Shown here: positions 57,810 to 64,000 of the stretch, one piece after another
How positions within the stretch are numbered: position 1 is the stretch's first letter
Layout: every line of letters begins with the position of its first letter
NCBI RefSeq assembly: GCF_900100195.1
Contig: NZ_FNES01000003.1
Coordinates: 124,001 to 188,000 of the forward strand
DNA from: Billgrantia gudaonensis
GTDB taxonomy: Bacteria > Pseudomonadota > Gammaproteobacteria > Pseudomonadales > Halomonadaceae
Direction of reading: 5' to 3'
DNA: 64,000 nt
The notes under the pieces: model-generated
Database searches by the model: none
What the model was told of the DNA's origin: nothing
Seen by the model: the letters and a program-made list of their open reading frames with translations, nothing else
Program-made: the position numbers and the translations under genes

Positions 57810-57974
57810 ATGGCCTTCCATAACCCGGATCCGAAAATGCGTGAAATCGAGCAGCGCAATGCCCGGTTGCGTGCCGGATTCTTTGCCAAGCTATTGGGCG
57901 GTGCCTGGCGGTGGATCTCGCAACGCCTTGTCGCGCCGTTGAGCCGGCAACGTCGGCGTCAGCCCCGAGGCTGA
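57810..57974 (+). CDS. Small basic uncharacterised protein
   Basis: 54 residues: MAFHNPDPKMREIEQRNARLR, then an aromatic amphipathic helix (AGFFAKLLGGAWRWISQRL) and an Arg-rich tail. CGAGGTGA lies 5-6 bp before the ATG. The amphipathic segment could associate with membrane. No family recognised; coding status rests on ribosome site and composition. Confidence 0.55.
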   Translation: MAFHNPDPKMREIEQRNARLRAGFFAKLLGGAWRWISQRLVAPLSRQRRRQPRG

Positions 57975-58073
57975 TCCGCTGCGCTTCGAGTATGCTCCGG
58001 AGTGAAGCGGTGAGTCTCTCACCCTCCCTGTCCCTCTCGCAGCAGGTGCACGTAGGCGATGACGCCCTGCACC

Positions 58074-58907
58074 TCAGACACTCATGGGATAGGTGAACAG
58101 CAGCAGGTGGGTGAGGTTGAGGCCCCAGTGCACCAGCACCGCCCAGACCAACCGCCCCGTCCACAGATAGACCAGCCCGTAGAGCAGGCCGGCGCCGGTG
58201 GCGACCAGCACGAAGGCGACGCCACCCGGGAAATGGGCGATGCCGAACAGCGCACTGGCCACCGCCAGAGCCACGACGGCGCCCCAACGGGCCGTGAGCC
58301 AGCGCTGCAGCAGGCCGCGGAACAGCAGCTCCTCGGCCAGGCAGGTATTGAGCAGGTTGGCGACCGCGAAGACCCAAAAGCCGGTGGACAAGCCCGGCCG
58401 CCAGTCGACCAACCCCAGTGCCGCGGCCAGCGCCATCAGCAGACTCACCCCGACCGCGATGCACAGGGGCAACGCCCAGGGCGGCAGCCCCCCGCGCGGC
58501 GCCTGGCTACGCCCGAACAGCGGCACCCAGCCGAGCAGCGCCCAGGCCACCAGCACCTTGTCGTGGTTGAAATAGAGGCTGAAGGGCACGCTACCCTCTT
58601 TCAACACGGCTTGCTCCGCCATGATCAGCCCTTCATGGCCGGGGAAGGCGTGCAGCACCAGGGCCGTGCTGGCTACCAGCCAGACGACGACCCGCGCGGC
58701 CTGCGCCAAGGGCGGCAGCCGCTGCCCCTGCATCCAGGCAGTGAGTGCCACATAGCCCAGCGCCAGCAGCACGAACGACCCAGTCGCATAGCCGACCAGC
58801 CCCGCCAGCAGCAGCACGCCCAGCGCCCCGCCATGACGCCAACGCGGCTCGGCACATAGGCCGAACAGAACCAGGATGAGAGAGTAAGCGATACCAAAGG
58901 CGAGCAT
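58074..58907 (-). CDS. CPBP-family intramembrane metalloprotease
   Basis: 277 residues, about eight membrane helices. The Abi/CPBP motifs are visible: CLAEELLFRGLLQRWL (EExxxR), FGIAHFPGG (first His) and VHWGLNLTHL (HxxxN). Members process membrane-bound substrates or act in immunity and prenyl-protein processing; the role here is unknown. Monocistronic by spacing, followed 3' by a 99-bp gap. Confidence 0.9.
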   Translation of the reverse strand: MLAFGIAYSLILVLFGLCAEPRWRHGGALGVLLLAGLVGYATGSFVLLALGYVALTAWMQGQRLPPLAQAARVVVWLVASTALVLHAFPGHEGLIMAEQAVLKEGSVPFSLYFNHDKVLVAWALLGWVPLFGRSQAPRGGLPPWALPLCIAVGVSLLMALAAALGLVDWRPGLSTGFWVFAVANLLNTCLAEELLFRGLLQRWLTARWGAVVALAVASALFGIAHFPGGVAFVLVATGAGLLYGLVYLWTGRLVWAVLVHWGLNLTHLLLFTYPMSV

Positions 58908-58957
58908 CCGGCCTCCCTGCCGTCATCCATGCTCGAGCGAGCAGATGGCTGCACCGA

Positions 58958-59422
58958 TCAAGCCAGCCCGCAGCAGGCCTTGAGTTTGCGGCCGCTGCCG
59001 CACGGGCAGGGCGCGTTGCGGCCGGGCTTGAGCCGATGGACGGCGGGGTTGCCATCGAGGTAGAACCAGCGCCCCGCCTCGCGCACGAAGCGCGACGACT
59101 CCTCCAGCACCGACCAGCGCCGCCCCTCCAGGAATGTCGCACGGAAATGCACCCATCCCCGCTCGTCATCCTCGCCGCTTTCGAGCACCTCGAGACGCTT
59201 CCAGACGGTCGCAGAGTCGTCCAGTTCCAGGCTCGAAGGCCGGGTGCTCGGGTGCCAGGTCGCCAGCAGGTAATCGGCAAGCTCGAGCACGAAGGCGCTG
59301 TAGCGCGAGCGCATCAGCGCCTCGGGGGTCGGCGCCGGCTCGCCGGCGTGATAACGCCCGCAGCAGCCAGCGAGCGAACTACCGTTGCCGCAGGGGCAAG
59401 CGGTGCGGTCGGAGTGTGTCAT
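58958..59422 (-). CDS. ychJ: YchJ family protein with two SEC-C motifs
   Basis: 154 residues, matching E. coli YchJ (152). A zinc-binding SEC-C-like motif opens the protein (CPCGNGSSLAGCCGRYHAGEPAPTPEALMRSRYSAF) and a second closes it (PCPCGSGRKLKACCGLA). The middle part is NTF2-like (DYLLATWHPSTRPSSL). Function unknown. The start MTHSDRTACPCG follows from the family; sixteen codons upstream are open but unmatched. Confidence 0.92.
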   Translation of the reverse strand: MTHSDRTACPCGNGSSLAGCCGRYHAGEPAPTPEALMRSRYSAFVLELADYLLATWHPSTRPSSLELDDSATVWKRLEVLESGEDDERGWVHFRATFLEGRRWSVLEESSRFVREAGRWFYLDGNPAVHRLKPGRNAPCPCGSGRKLKACCGLA

Positions 59423-59539
59423 GCAAGGCGTAACCTTCTGTGTTCCATCCGTACTGGGTTTTCGTTGCCGCACGAGCAGGCCGGCTCACCGGCAATGAAG
59501 GAAGCGAGAGGCAGCAGGCCAAGCACAATAAGACAGCGG

Positions 59540-60064
59540 TCACGAGGCCAACGTGTCGAAGCGCTGGATCTCCTCTGGTGGCAGGCGATGGGTTTCGCGA
59601 GCGACGTTGGCCTGCATGCTAACTCGGGCCACCTCACGCAGGGCCTCATCGACAGCTTTGTGCTGGTGGGTATTGAACCACTCCAGCACCTCGGCCAGGT
59701 GCCAGAGTGCGGCGCGGCCCTCATGCAGCGGCAACGGAAAGGTCGCCAGGTGTGACTGCAGCAACTTGCGCATATTCTGGCGGCTGAACGCAAACAGCTC
59801 TGCGATATCCGTCATCCCTACCAGGTCGGGGCCGGCTTCGATCAGGCGAGCCTCTGGTATGGCACGCTTCACATCCGCCATGGCACTGGAGATCGCCTCG
59901 TGGGCCGAAGCCGCTTCACGTGAAAACTCCAGAGCCAGACGGCCTTTCTGCCCGAGCCCAACCAGCGCATCGTCACAACCCGCCTCAAAGAGGCAGGATT
60001 CCAGCGCCTCCATATCGAGCGCATCAGGAACGGCAAATTTCAGGGTAAAGTCGTAAAGGGTCAT
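59540..60064 (-). CDS. Putative antitoxin-like DNA-binding protein
   Basis: 174 residues. The N-terminal half (MTLYDFTLKFAVPDALDMEAL, about 1-75) is an alpha/beta domain of unknown family. An AlpA/MerR-like HTH follows at about 79-132 (GPDLVGMTDIAELFAFSRQ, then LHEGRAALWHLAEVLEWF), and a charged C-terminal helix ends it. Its ATG overlaps the stop of the preceding 88-residue gene (ATGA) and has AGGAGGACGACGAACC upstream. Domain layout (neutralising half plus DNA-binding half), coupling to a small basic first gene, and the palindrome at the operon promoter suggest an antitoxin/autorepressor. This is inference; alternatives are a two-gene regulatory unit of another kind. Confidence 0.75.
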   Translation of the reverse strand: MTLYDFTLKFAVPDALDMEALESCLFEAGCDDALVGLGQKGRLALEFSREAASAHEAISSAMADVKRAIPEARLIEAGPDLVGMTDIAELFAFSRQNMRKLLQSHLATFPLPLHEGRAALWHLAEVLEWFNTHQHKAVDEALREVARVSMQANVARETHRLPPEEIQRFDTLAS

Positions 60065-60327
60065 GGTTCGTCGTCCTCCTCGGAGGATGGGCCACCCGTA
60101 CAGTTGTCGACGACACGACGCAGCTGCCTGGCATGGTTGGCTGGGTTCTTCGGCGTGCTCCATACGCTCACGATACAGAACTCGCCACAGCGGCATTCCG
60201 TGTCGTTATAGGGGCAGTACAAACGCCCCCAAGCATGTCCGGACGCCGGCTCAACCCGCCAACCGTGCGCCTCGGCATACACCAAAGCTGCTTCGACTTC
60301 CTTCTTGCTATGGCGAGAACGTGTCAT
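60061..60327 (-). CDS. Putative HicA-like toxin, first gene of a two-gene unit
   Basis: 88 residues. The N-terminal helix and following strands (SKKEVEAALVYAEAHGWRVE, then SGHAWGRLYCP with H31) follow the HicA/dsRBD-like pattern of helix, G-W, strand, G-x-H. An added cysteine cluster (C38, C45, C47, C51, pattern CX6CXCX3C) and C76 are unusual. The C-terminus is acidic. AGGAGCTTGG precedes the ATG. It overlaps the HTH-protein gene by 4 bp and has its own promoter over a 22-bp palindrome. No family is recognised with certainty; toxin function is inferred from fold resemblance and gene arrangement. Confidence 0.7.
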   Translation of the reverse strand: MTRSRHSKKEVEAALVYAEAHGWRVEPASGHAWGRLYCPYNDTECRCGEFCIVSVWSTPKNPANHARQLRRVVDNCTGGPSSEEDDEP

Positions 60328-60343
60328 CCAAGCTCCTGACGCC

Positions 60344-60384
60344 AGCATAGGGTGCAATCCGGAAGGTTGTCAATTGACAACCTT
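60344..60384 (-). promoter_or_regulatory. promoter with perfect 22-bp palindrome, operator of the toxin-antitoxin-like unit
   Basis: The palindrome 60363-60384 has arms AAGGTTGT and ACAACCTT around CAATTG. On the minus strand it supplies the -35 hexamer TTGACA (60373-60368); TATGCT (60349-60344) fits a -10 at 18-bp spacing, about 20 bp before the ATG of the 88-residue gene. A dimeric HTH protein bound there would block transcription. Confidence 0.75.
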
Positions 60385-60446
60385 ATGCGCCATATCATCC
60401 CGAGAGAAATAAGGGGCTGCCCCTGATGTCGGATCAGAACCAATCA

Positions 60447-60962
60447 TCAGGCCGTGGCCGCAAAGGCCGGATGGTAGGCGACTTCGCCCTGGGGGAAGTC
60501 GTCGCCCCAAGCGAGGGCCATGAAGTATTCCTGCGACACCCCGGGCAGGATGAGCCCCGGCACCACTCGAAAACCGAAGCGCGAGTAGTAGCTCGGCTCA
60601 CCCAGCACCACGCAGCCCCGGGCGCCACGCTCCCGCAGGCGTGCCAGGCACGCCTCAACCAGCGCCGAACCGATGCCCCTGCCCTGCCACGCCGGCAGTA
60701 CCGATACCGGCCCCAGCCCGAACCAGTCTGGGGAGCCGTCCGAAATCGACACCTTCGAGGCCGCCACGTGGCCCACCACCGCGCCATCGCACTCGGCGAC
60801 CAGCGACACGGCCAGCGCGCCCGCCTCGCGCAGCGCCCGCACGATATGCTGTTCGGCATGATCGCTGTGCGGCGCCTCGCGGAAGGCCGCCACGGTAACG
60901 GTCTCGATGGCCTCGCCGTCGCCGGGCGTTTCTGGGCGGAGAGTGGGTTGCGGTGTCGCCAT
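60447..60962 (-). CDS. GNAT-family N-acetyltransferase
   Basis: 171 residues. The acetyl-CoA loop is visible as LGPVSVLPAWQGRGIGSALVEACL (Q/RxxGxG/A pattern), followed by GEPSYYSRFGFRVVPGLILPG, typical of the YhbS-like group. Acceptor unknown. It starts 12 bp after the stop of the PhzF gene on the same strand, so the two are co-transcribed. Confidence 0.9.
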   Translation of the reverse strand: MATPQPTLRPETPGDGEAIETVTVAAFREAPHSDHAEQHIVRALREAGALAVSLVAECDGAVVGHVAASKVSISDGSPDWFGLGPVSVLPAWQGRGIGSALVEACLARLRERGARGCVVLGEPSYYSRFGFRVVPGLILPGVSQEYFMALAWGDDFPQGEVAYHPAFAATA

Positions 60963-60974
60963 GGGCAGCGCTCC

Positions 60975-61754
60975 TCAGAGCCGAATCGTTCCTCGCAGAT
61001 AGGGAGCCACCTGTCCGATGAGGATGACCCGGTCACCCACCCATTCGCAGGTCAATTGCCCCTGGCGGGCGCCCCCTTGCCGGGCCGTCAGCTTCGTCTT
61101 GCCCAGCCGCCCGGCCCAGTACGGCACCAGCGAAGTATGAGCCGAGCCCGTCACGGGGTCCTCCTCGACGCCGACCTTGGGCCCGAACCAGCGCGAGACG
61201 AAGTCGAAGTCCCGCCCCGGTGCCGAGACCGCTACACCGCGCCCCGGCAACGTCGCCAACTTGGCCATGTCCGGCACCAACGACGCGATCGTGGTCTCGT
61301 CCTCCACCGCGACGAGAATGTCGTCGGTCATCACGACATCGCCTTGCGCCAACCCCAGAGCAGCCAGCACCGGCTCGGGATCTGCCATCGGCTCGGGCCG
61401 CTTGGCGGGAAAATCCATCGCCAAGCCTTCCTCCGTGCGGCTGACCCGTAGCTCGCCGCTGCGGGTGGCGAAACGCAGCGTCTCGCCCGCCTCGCCCAGT
61501 TCGTTGAAGATCACCCAGGCGCTTGCCAGGGTGGCGTGCCCGCACAGGTCGACCTCAGCCACCGGCGTGAACCAGCGCAAGCGATACCCCGCTCCCTCGC
61601 GCACGAAGAAGGCGGTCTCGGACAGGTTGTTCTCCGCCGCAATGGCCTGCAGGGTGGCATCGTCCAGCCACTCGGTCAGCGGGCATACCGCCGCGGGATT
61701 GCCCTCGAAGGGACGACGCGCGAAGGCGTCCACCTGGTAGAGATCGATTTCCAT
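60975..61754 (-). CDS. PhzF-family isomerase/epimerase-like protein
   Basis: 259 residues with the diaminopimelate-epimerase fold of PhzF. Conserved parts: YQVDAFARRPFEGNPAAVCPL, AAENNLSETAFFV with the catalytic Glu, RWFTPVAEVDLCGHATLA and EEDPVTGSAHTSLVPYW. Substrate unknown; no phenazine genes are near. The start MEIDLYQVDAF follows CAAGGATTCC; 23 open codons upstream are unmatched. Likely operon with the GNAT gene. Confidence 0.92.
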   Translation of the reverse strand: MEIDLYQVDAFARRPFEGNPAAVCPLTEWLDDATLQAIAAENNLSETAFFVREGAGYRLRWFTPVAEVDLCGHATLASAWVIFNELGEAGETLRFATRSGELRVSRTEEGLAMDFPAKRPEPMADPEPVLAALGLAQGDVVMTDDILVAVEDETTIASLVPDMAKLATLPGRGVAVSAPGRDFDFVSRWFGPKVGVEEDPVTGSAHTSLVPYWAGRLGKTKLTARQGGARQGQLTCEWVGDRVILIGQVAPYLRGTIRL

Positions 61755-61832
61755 GGAATCCTTGAAGCCTATGTTGGAGACACTACCCAACCAGCGGGCA
61801 GCATCATCGTGGTGATCGTTCACGGAGGCGGT

Positions 61833-62588
61833 CTACAGGTGACGCCCGAAGAAATCGAGCAGCAACTCGTGGTGACGATTCTCGCCCTCGCTTCCTGGCA
61901 GATGATCCTCGCCTTCGTAGTAATGGACCTCCGGCTGCCGCCCGTGGGCCTGGAGCCGCTTCTCCAGTCGCCTCGTCATCTCCACCGACCACATGCGATC
62001 ACTGGTGCCGTGGGAAAGGAACAGTGGTCCACCATAGCGTTCCACCTCGATTGGCGTGGTGGGCAGCAGTCCTTCTTGGGAACCTCTCCATGACCAGGCG
62101 CGTTTGCCGACATCCCAGGCTTGCCAGCCTGGATCACCCGAATCGCGAAAGCTGCGCGCATCGAAAGCGCCGCAGACGACATCCGGTGGACTATGAGCGG
62201 CAATGGCCTCAGGCAGCCTCTCGGCGCCCTCTTTAGCCATCAGCGATGCCAGCAGCAGAGCATGCTCGGCGCCACGCGAAACGCCGTACAGGCCAACACG
62301 AGGCCCAACGAAGGGGAACTCACGCAGTGCTGCCAGCGCTTCTACGCTGCGATCAAGTGGACAGTCGACGATGTGCCCAGCATTCCAGGCATTGCCGCCG
62401 CTGGAGTAACCGAAAGGAAAGGCCAAAAAGCCATGGGCAGCAAGAATCGCTGCGTTGCGGTGACTCCACCCCGACCAGGCCCCTTCCGAGCCGTGCAGCA
62501 CCATGACGGCGGGGAAAGGCCCTTCACCGGGAGGTCCATAGGTGGTGCCCCACTCCGGTATCAGGCGCCGGACGATTTGCAGTGGCAT
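61833..62588 (-). CDS. Alpha/beta hydrolase (dienelactone hydrolase / BAAT-like)
   Basis: 251 residues, cytoplasmic, no signal peptide. Oxyanion region VMVLHGSEGAWSGW; nucleophile elbow YGVSRGAEHALLL; likely acid in SHGTSDRMWSVEM; catalytic His in GEDHLPGS. The GxSxG is a GVSRG variant, seen in the BAAT/acyl-CoA thioester hydrolase C-terminal group. Substrate unknown. Its stop is 78 bp before the PhzF start on the same strand. Confidence 0.88.
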   Translation of the reverse strand: MPLQIVRRLIPEWGTTYGPPGEGPFPAVMVLHGSEGAWSGWSHRNAAILAAHGFLAFPFGYSSGGNAWNAGHIVDCPLDRSVEALAALREFPFVGPRVGLYGVSRGAEHALLLASLMAKEGAERLPEAIAAHSPPDVVCGAFDARSFRDSGDPGWQAWDVGKRAWSWRGSQEGLLPTTPIEVERYGGPLFLSHGTSDRMWSVEMTRRLEKRLQAHGRQPEVHYYEGEDHLPGSEGENRHHELLLDFFGRHL

Positions 62589-62712
62589 ACGCGTTCTCTC
62601 TCCTTGATCAACGCTAGGTCCATATAGGCCAACACCTACCCTTACGTTCTACAGTAGACCGAACGAGGCTCTGAAATCTCCGGTCGACGATCAACTCACT
62701 GTACGGCATCGC

Positions 62713-62748
62713 CTATATCGCTGGTGGCACATGTGCAGCGATCTATAG
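62713..62748 (-). terminator. hairpin after the RhtB-type gene
   Basis: Stem ATCGCTG/CAGCGAT (62717-62723, 62736-62742) with a 12-nt loop, extended by CTAT/ATAG across a 2-nt bulge, lies 11 bp past the stop of the leftward exporter gene. No T tract. The remaining part of the 170-bp gap holds CGTTC/GAACG repeats (about 62645-62667) and no gene. Confidence 0.5.
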
Positions 62749-62758
62749 TCCTTGCCCC

Positions 62759-63373
62759 TCAGGGACGACGCATGGCGGCGACCAGGGCGCTCGCCCCGAT
62801 CAGGCTGCCGGCGCCGGTGCGGTGCAGGATGCGGCGAAACCGAGCGCTCAGCAGCTGGCCGCCGGTGGTGGCCAAAAAGGTGTAGGCGAGATCGCTGAGC
62901 ACGCCGATGACCAGGAAGGTCGAGAACAGGATGGCCAACTGCGGCAACAGGGGCTGGCTGGGCGCCACGAACTGGGGCATGAAGGCCATGAAGAAGGCCA
63001 GACTCTTGGGATTCAGCGCGGTGACGAGAAACGCCTTGGCCGTGCCGAGCCGGATGTCCGTGCCCGAAGGCTGCAGATCGCCCAGCCGGCCGGCCTCACG
63101 CCACATCTTGATGCCCAGATACAGCAGATAGGCGGCCCCGGTCCACTTCAAAATCTGGAACAGTTCGGCGGAGGTCATCAGGAGTGCGCCCACCCCGGCG
63201 AACGACAGGGTCATGGCCAGCAGGTCGCCCACGAAGAAGCCGGGAAGCATGGCCAGGGCGGCCCGTCGCCCTCGGTTGACCCCGGTGGCGACCAGCAGGG
63301 CCACGGCGGGGCCCGGGGACACGATGATCAACAGCGAAGCCAGGCAGAAGGAGAGCCAGAGTTCCAACGGCAT
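62759..63373 (-). CDS. LysE/RhtB-family amino acid exporter
   Basis: 204-residue inner-membrane protein with six helices. SPGPAVALLVATGVNRGRRAAL near the N-terminus and ALNPKSLAFFMAFMPQFV in the middle are the RhtB/LeuE signatures, distinct from the ArgO at 22275. Likely exports homoserine, threonine, leucine or a related compound; which one cannot be told. Confidence 0.92.
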   Translation of the reverse strand: MPLELWLSFCLASLLIIVSPGPAVALLVATGVNRGRRAALAMLPGFFVGDLLAMTLSFAGVGALLMTSAELFQILKWTGAAYLLYLGIKMWREAGRLGDLQPSGTDIRLGTAKAFLVTALNPKSLAFFMAFMPQFVAPSQPLLPQLAILFSTFLVIGVLSDLAYTFLATTGGQLLSARFRRILHRTGAGSLIGASALVAAMRRP

Positions 63374-63602
63374 AACGCGTTCCTCATACGACGTTCAGTG
63401 GGTCATGTCCGTGACGATCAGCGAATGAACATGACCGTAAAGGATCACTGCCGCCGCATGGAAAAGCAACACGGCCATCGGTCGGTTGGGGGGGCGGATG
63501 GCGGGATCGGTTCTTGTGGGGAAGGCAGCAGCCACCTTATTGGCCGCTGCCACACTTTGCGATTTGGTCCAAGTAAAACGATCCCTGTAACAGCTTGCAA
63601 TG
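63374..63602. other. intergenic region without gene, upstream of the RhtB-type exporter
   Basis: No coding frame or RNA gene is convincing here. A hairpin GGCAGC-a-GCC / GGC-c-GCTGCC (63524-63551) is the only clear structure; it could be a second terminator element behind guaA or part of the exporter leader. Confidence 0.5.
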
Positions 63603-63629
63603 AAAAAGCCCACCGACAAGGCAGGCTTT
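63603..63629 (-). terminator. intrinsic terminator of guaA
   Basis: On the minus strand, stem AAAGCCTGCC/GGTGGGCTTT (two G-U pairs) with loop TTGTC is followed by further T residues, 50 bp past the guaA stop. Confidence 0.8.
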
Positions 63630-63678
63630 CGTATAAGACGGGTGATGCGCTGGAGGTTTACTGGCTAGCCCTGCCCTA

Positions 63679-64000
63679 TCACTCCCACTCGATCGTCGCG
63701 GGTGGCTTGCTGCTGACGTCGTAGGTCACCCGCGAGACGCCTTCCAGCTCGTTGATGATGCGGTTGGAGACTTTCTCCAGCAGCTCGTAGGGCAGGTGGG
63801 CCCAGCGGGCGGTCATGAAGTCGATGGTCTCCACGGCGCGCAGAGCGATGACCCATTCGTAGCGGCGGCCGTCGCCGACCACGCCGACTGACTTCACCGG
63901 CAGGAAGACGGCGAAGGCTTGGCTGGTCTTGTGGTACCAGTCGGCCTTGTGCAGCTCCTCGATGAAGATGGCGTCGGCCTCGCGCAAGATGTCGGCGTAC
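63679..64000 (-). CDS. guaA: GMP synthase (glutamine-hydrolysing), C-terminal part (cut by window edge)
   Basis: The last 106 residues of GuaA, the amidotransferase that converts XMP to GMP. The dimerisation domain is diagnostic: [64 protein letters not shown] and the end [16 protein letters not shown]. Reads leftward and ends at an intrinsic terminator; the rest, and probably guaB, lies outside the window. Confidence 0.96.
   Translation of the reverse strand, partial: YADILREADAIFIEELHKADWYHKTSQAFAVFLPVKSVGVVGDGRRYEWVIALRAVETIDFMTARWAHLPYELLEKVSNRIINELEGVSRVTYDVSSKPPATIEWE

Noticed and set aside
59419-59560. CSCGN-like cysteine motif antisense to the spacer before ychJ
   Set aside because: Does not complete a SEC-C pattern and lies in a frame without a start or similarity.

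Overview
The window reads as chromosomal DNA of a GC-rich gammaproteobacterium, most likely Halomonas or a close halophilic relative. This is inferred from the GC-rich, acidic-protein gene style and from the gene families present (YeeN, DbpA, ArgO/ArgP, PtsJ, YggS, YghU, YcaQ, YchJ, GuaA). I see no rRNA, tRNA, CRISPR array, insertion sequence or prophage. Genes are densely packed on both strands, and many units are a regulator divergent from its likely target.

Layout. 1-8 kb: a MexEF-like RND pump with a divergent LysR regulator; a half-size ABC exporter divergent from soxR, with a SoxR box in a 19-bp-spacer promoter pointing at the exporter; a LysR/flavodoxin-fold oxidoreductase pair. 8-20 kb: dbpA with a RIO-type kinase, an alcohol dehydrogenase-like enzyme, an M24-fold enzyme lacking its metal aspartates, a yeeN gene, a second RND pump with its adaptor, a GGDEF sensor and a DUF4399 protein. 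20-31 kb: a second-type FtsH, the argO/argP pair followed by a Tat-exported aldo/keto reductase and a membrane protein, an unknown 103-residue protein behind a tandem 13-mer repeat, an RlpA-like protein, a second GGDEF sensor, yghU and ycaQ. 31-42 kb: AraC and TPR genes; an XRE regulator with an aldo/keto reductase, an MFS transporter and a GST; a DUF2157-DUF4401-GDYXXLXY membrane operon; an HTH/TPR regulator next to a cytosolic beta-propeller protein.

42-57.5 kb: a cold-shock gene with structured leader and strong terminator, a DUF523 (TudS-like) gene, an anion permease, RidA and its LysR neighbour, a DUF4336 gene, an unknown membrane protein, and a vitamin-B6-flavoured unit: ptsJ (MocR type) divergent from yggS, a glutamine amidotransferase, a 76-residue protein and an argD-like aminotransferase. 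Then a mipA-like gene, response regulator, histidine kinase and RidA, interrupted between regulator and kinase by a lipoprotein hydrolase gene flanked by two copies of the ancestral regulator/kinase junction. 57.5-64 kb: small proteins, a CPBP protease, ychJ, a two-gene unit that looks like an undescribed HicAB-like toxin-antitoxin module with a perfect 22-bp palindrome over its promoter, GNAT, PhzF, a hydrolase, a RhtB exporter and the 3' end of guaA.

The strongest candidates for something new are the overlapping two-gene unit at 60327-59540 and the duplicated junction around the hydrolase gene at 54.5-56.0 kb.
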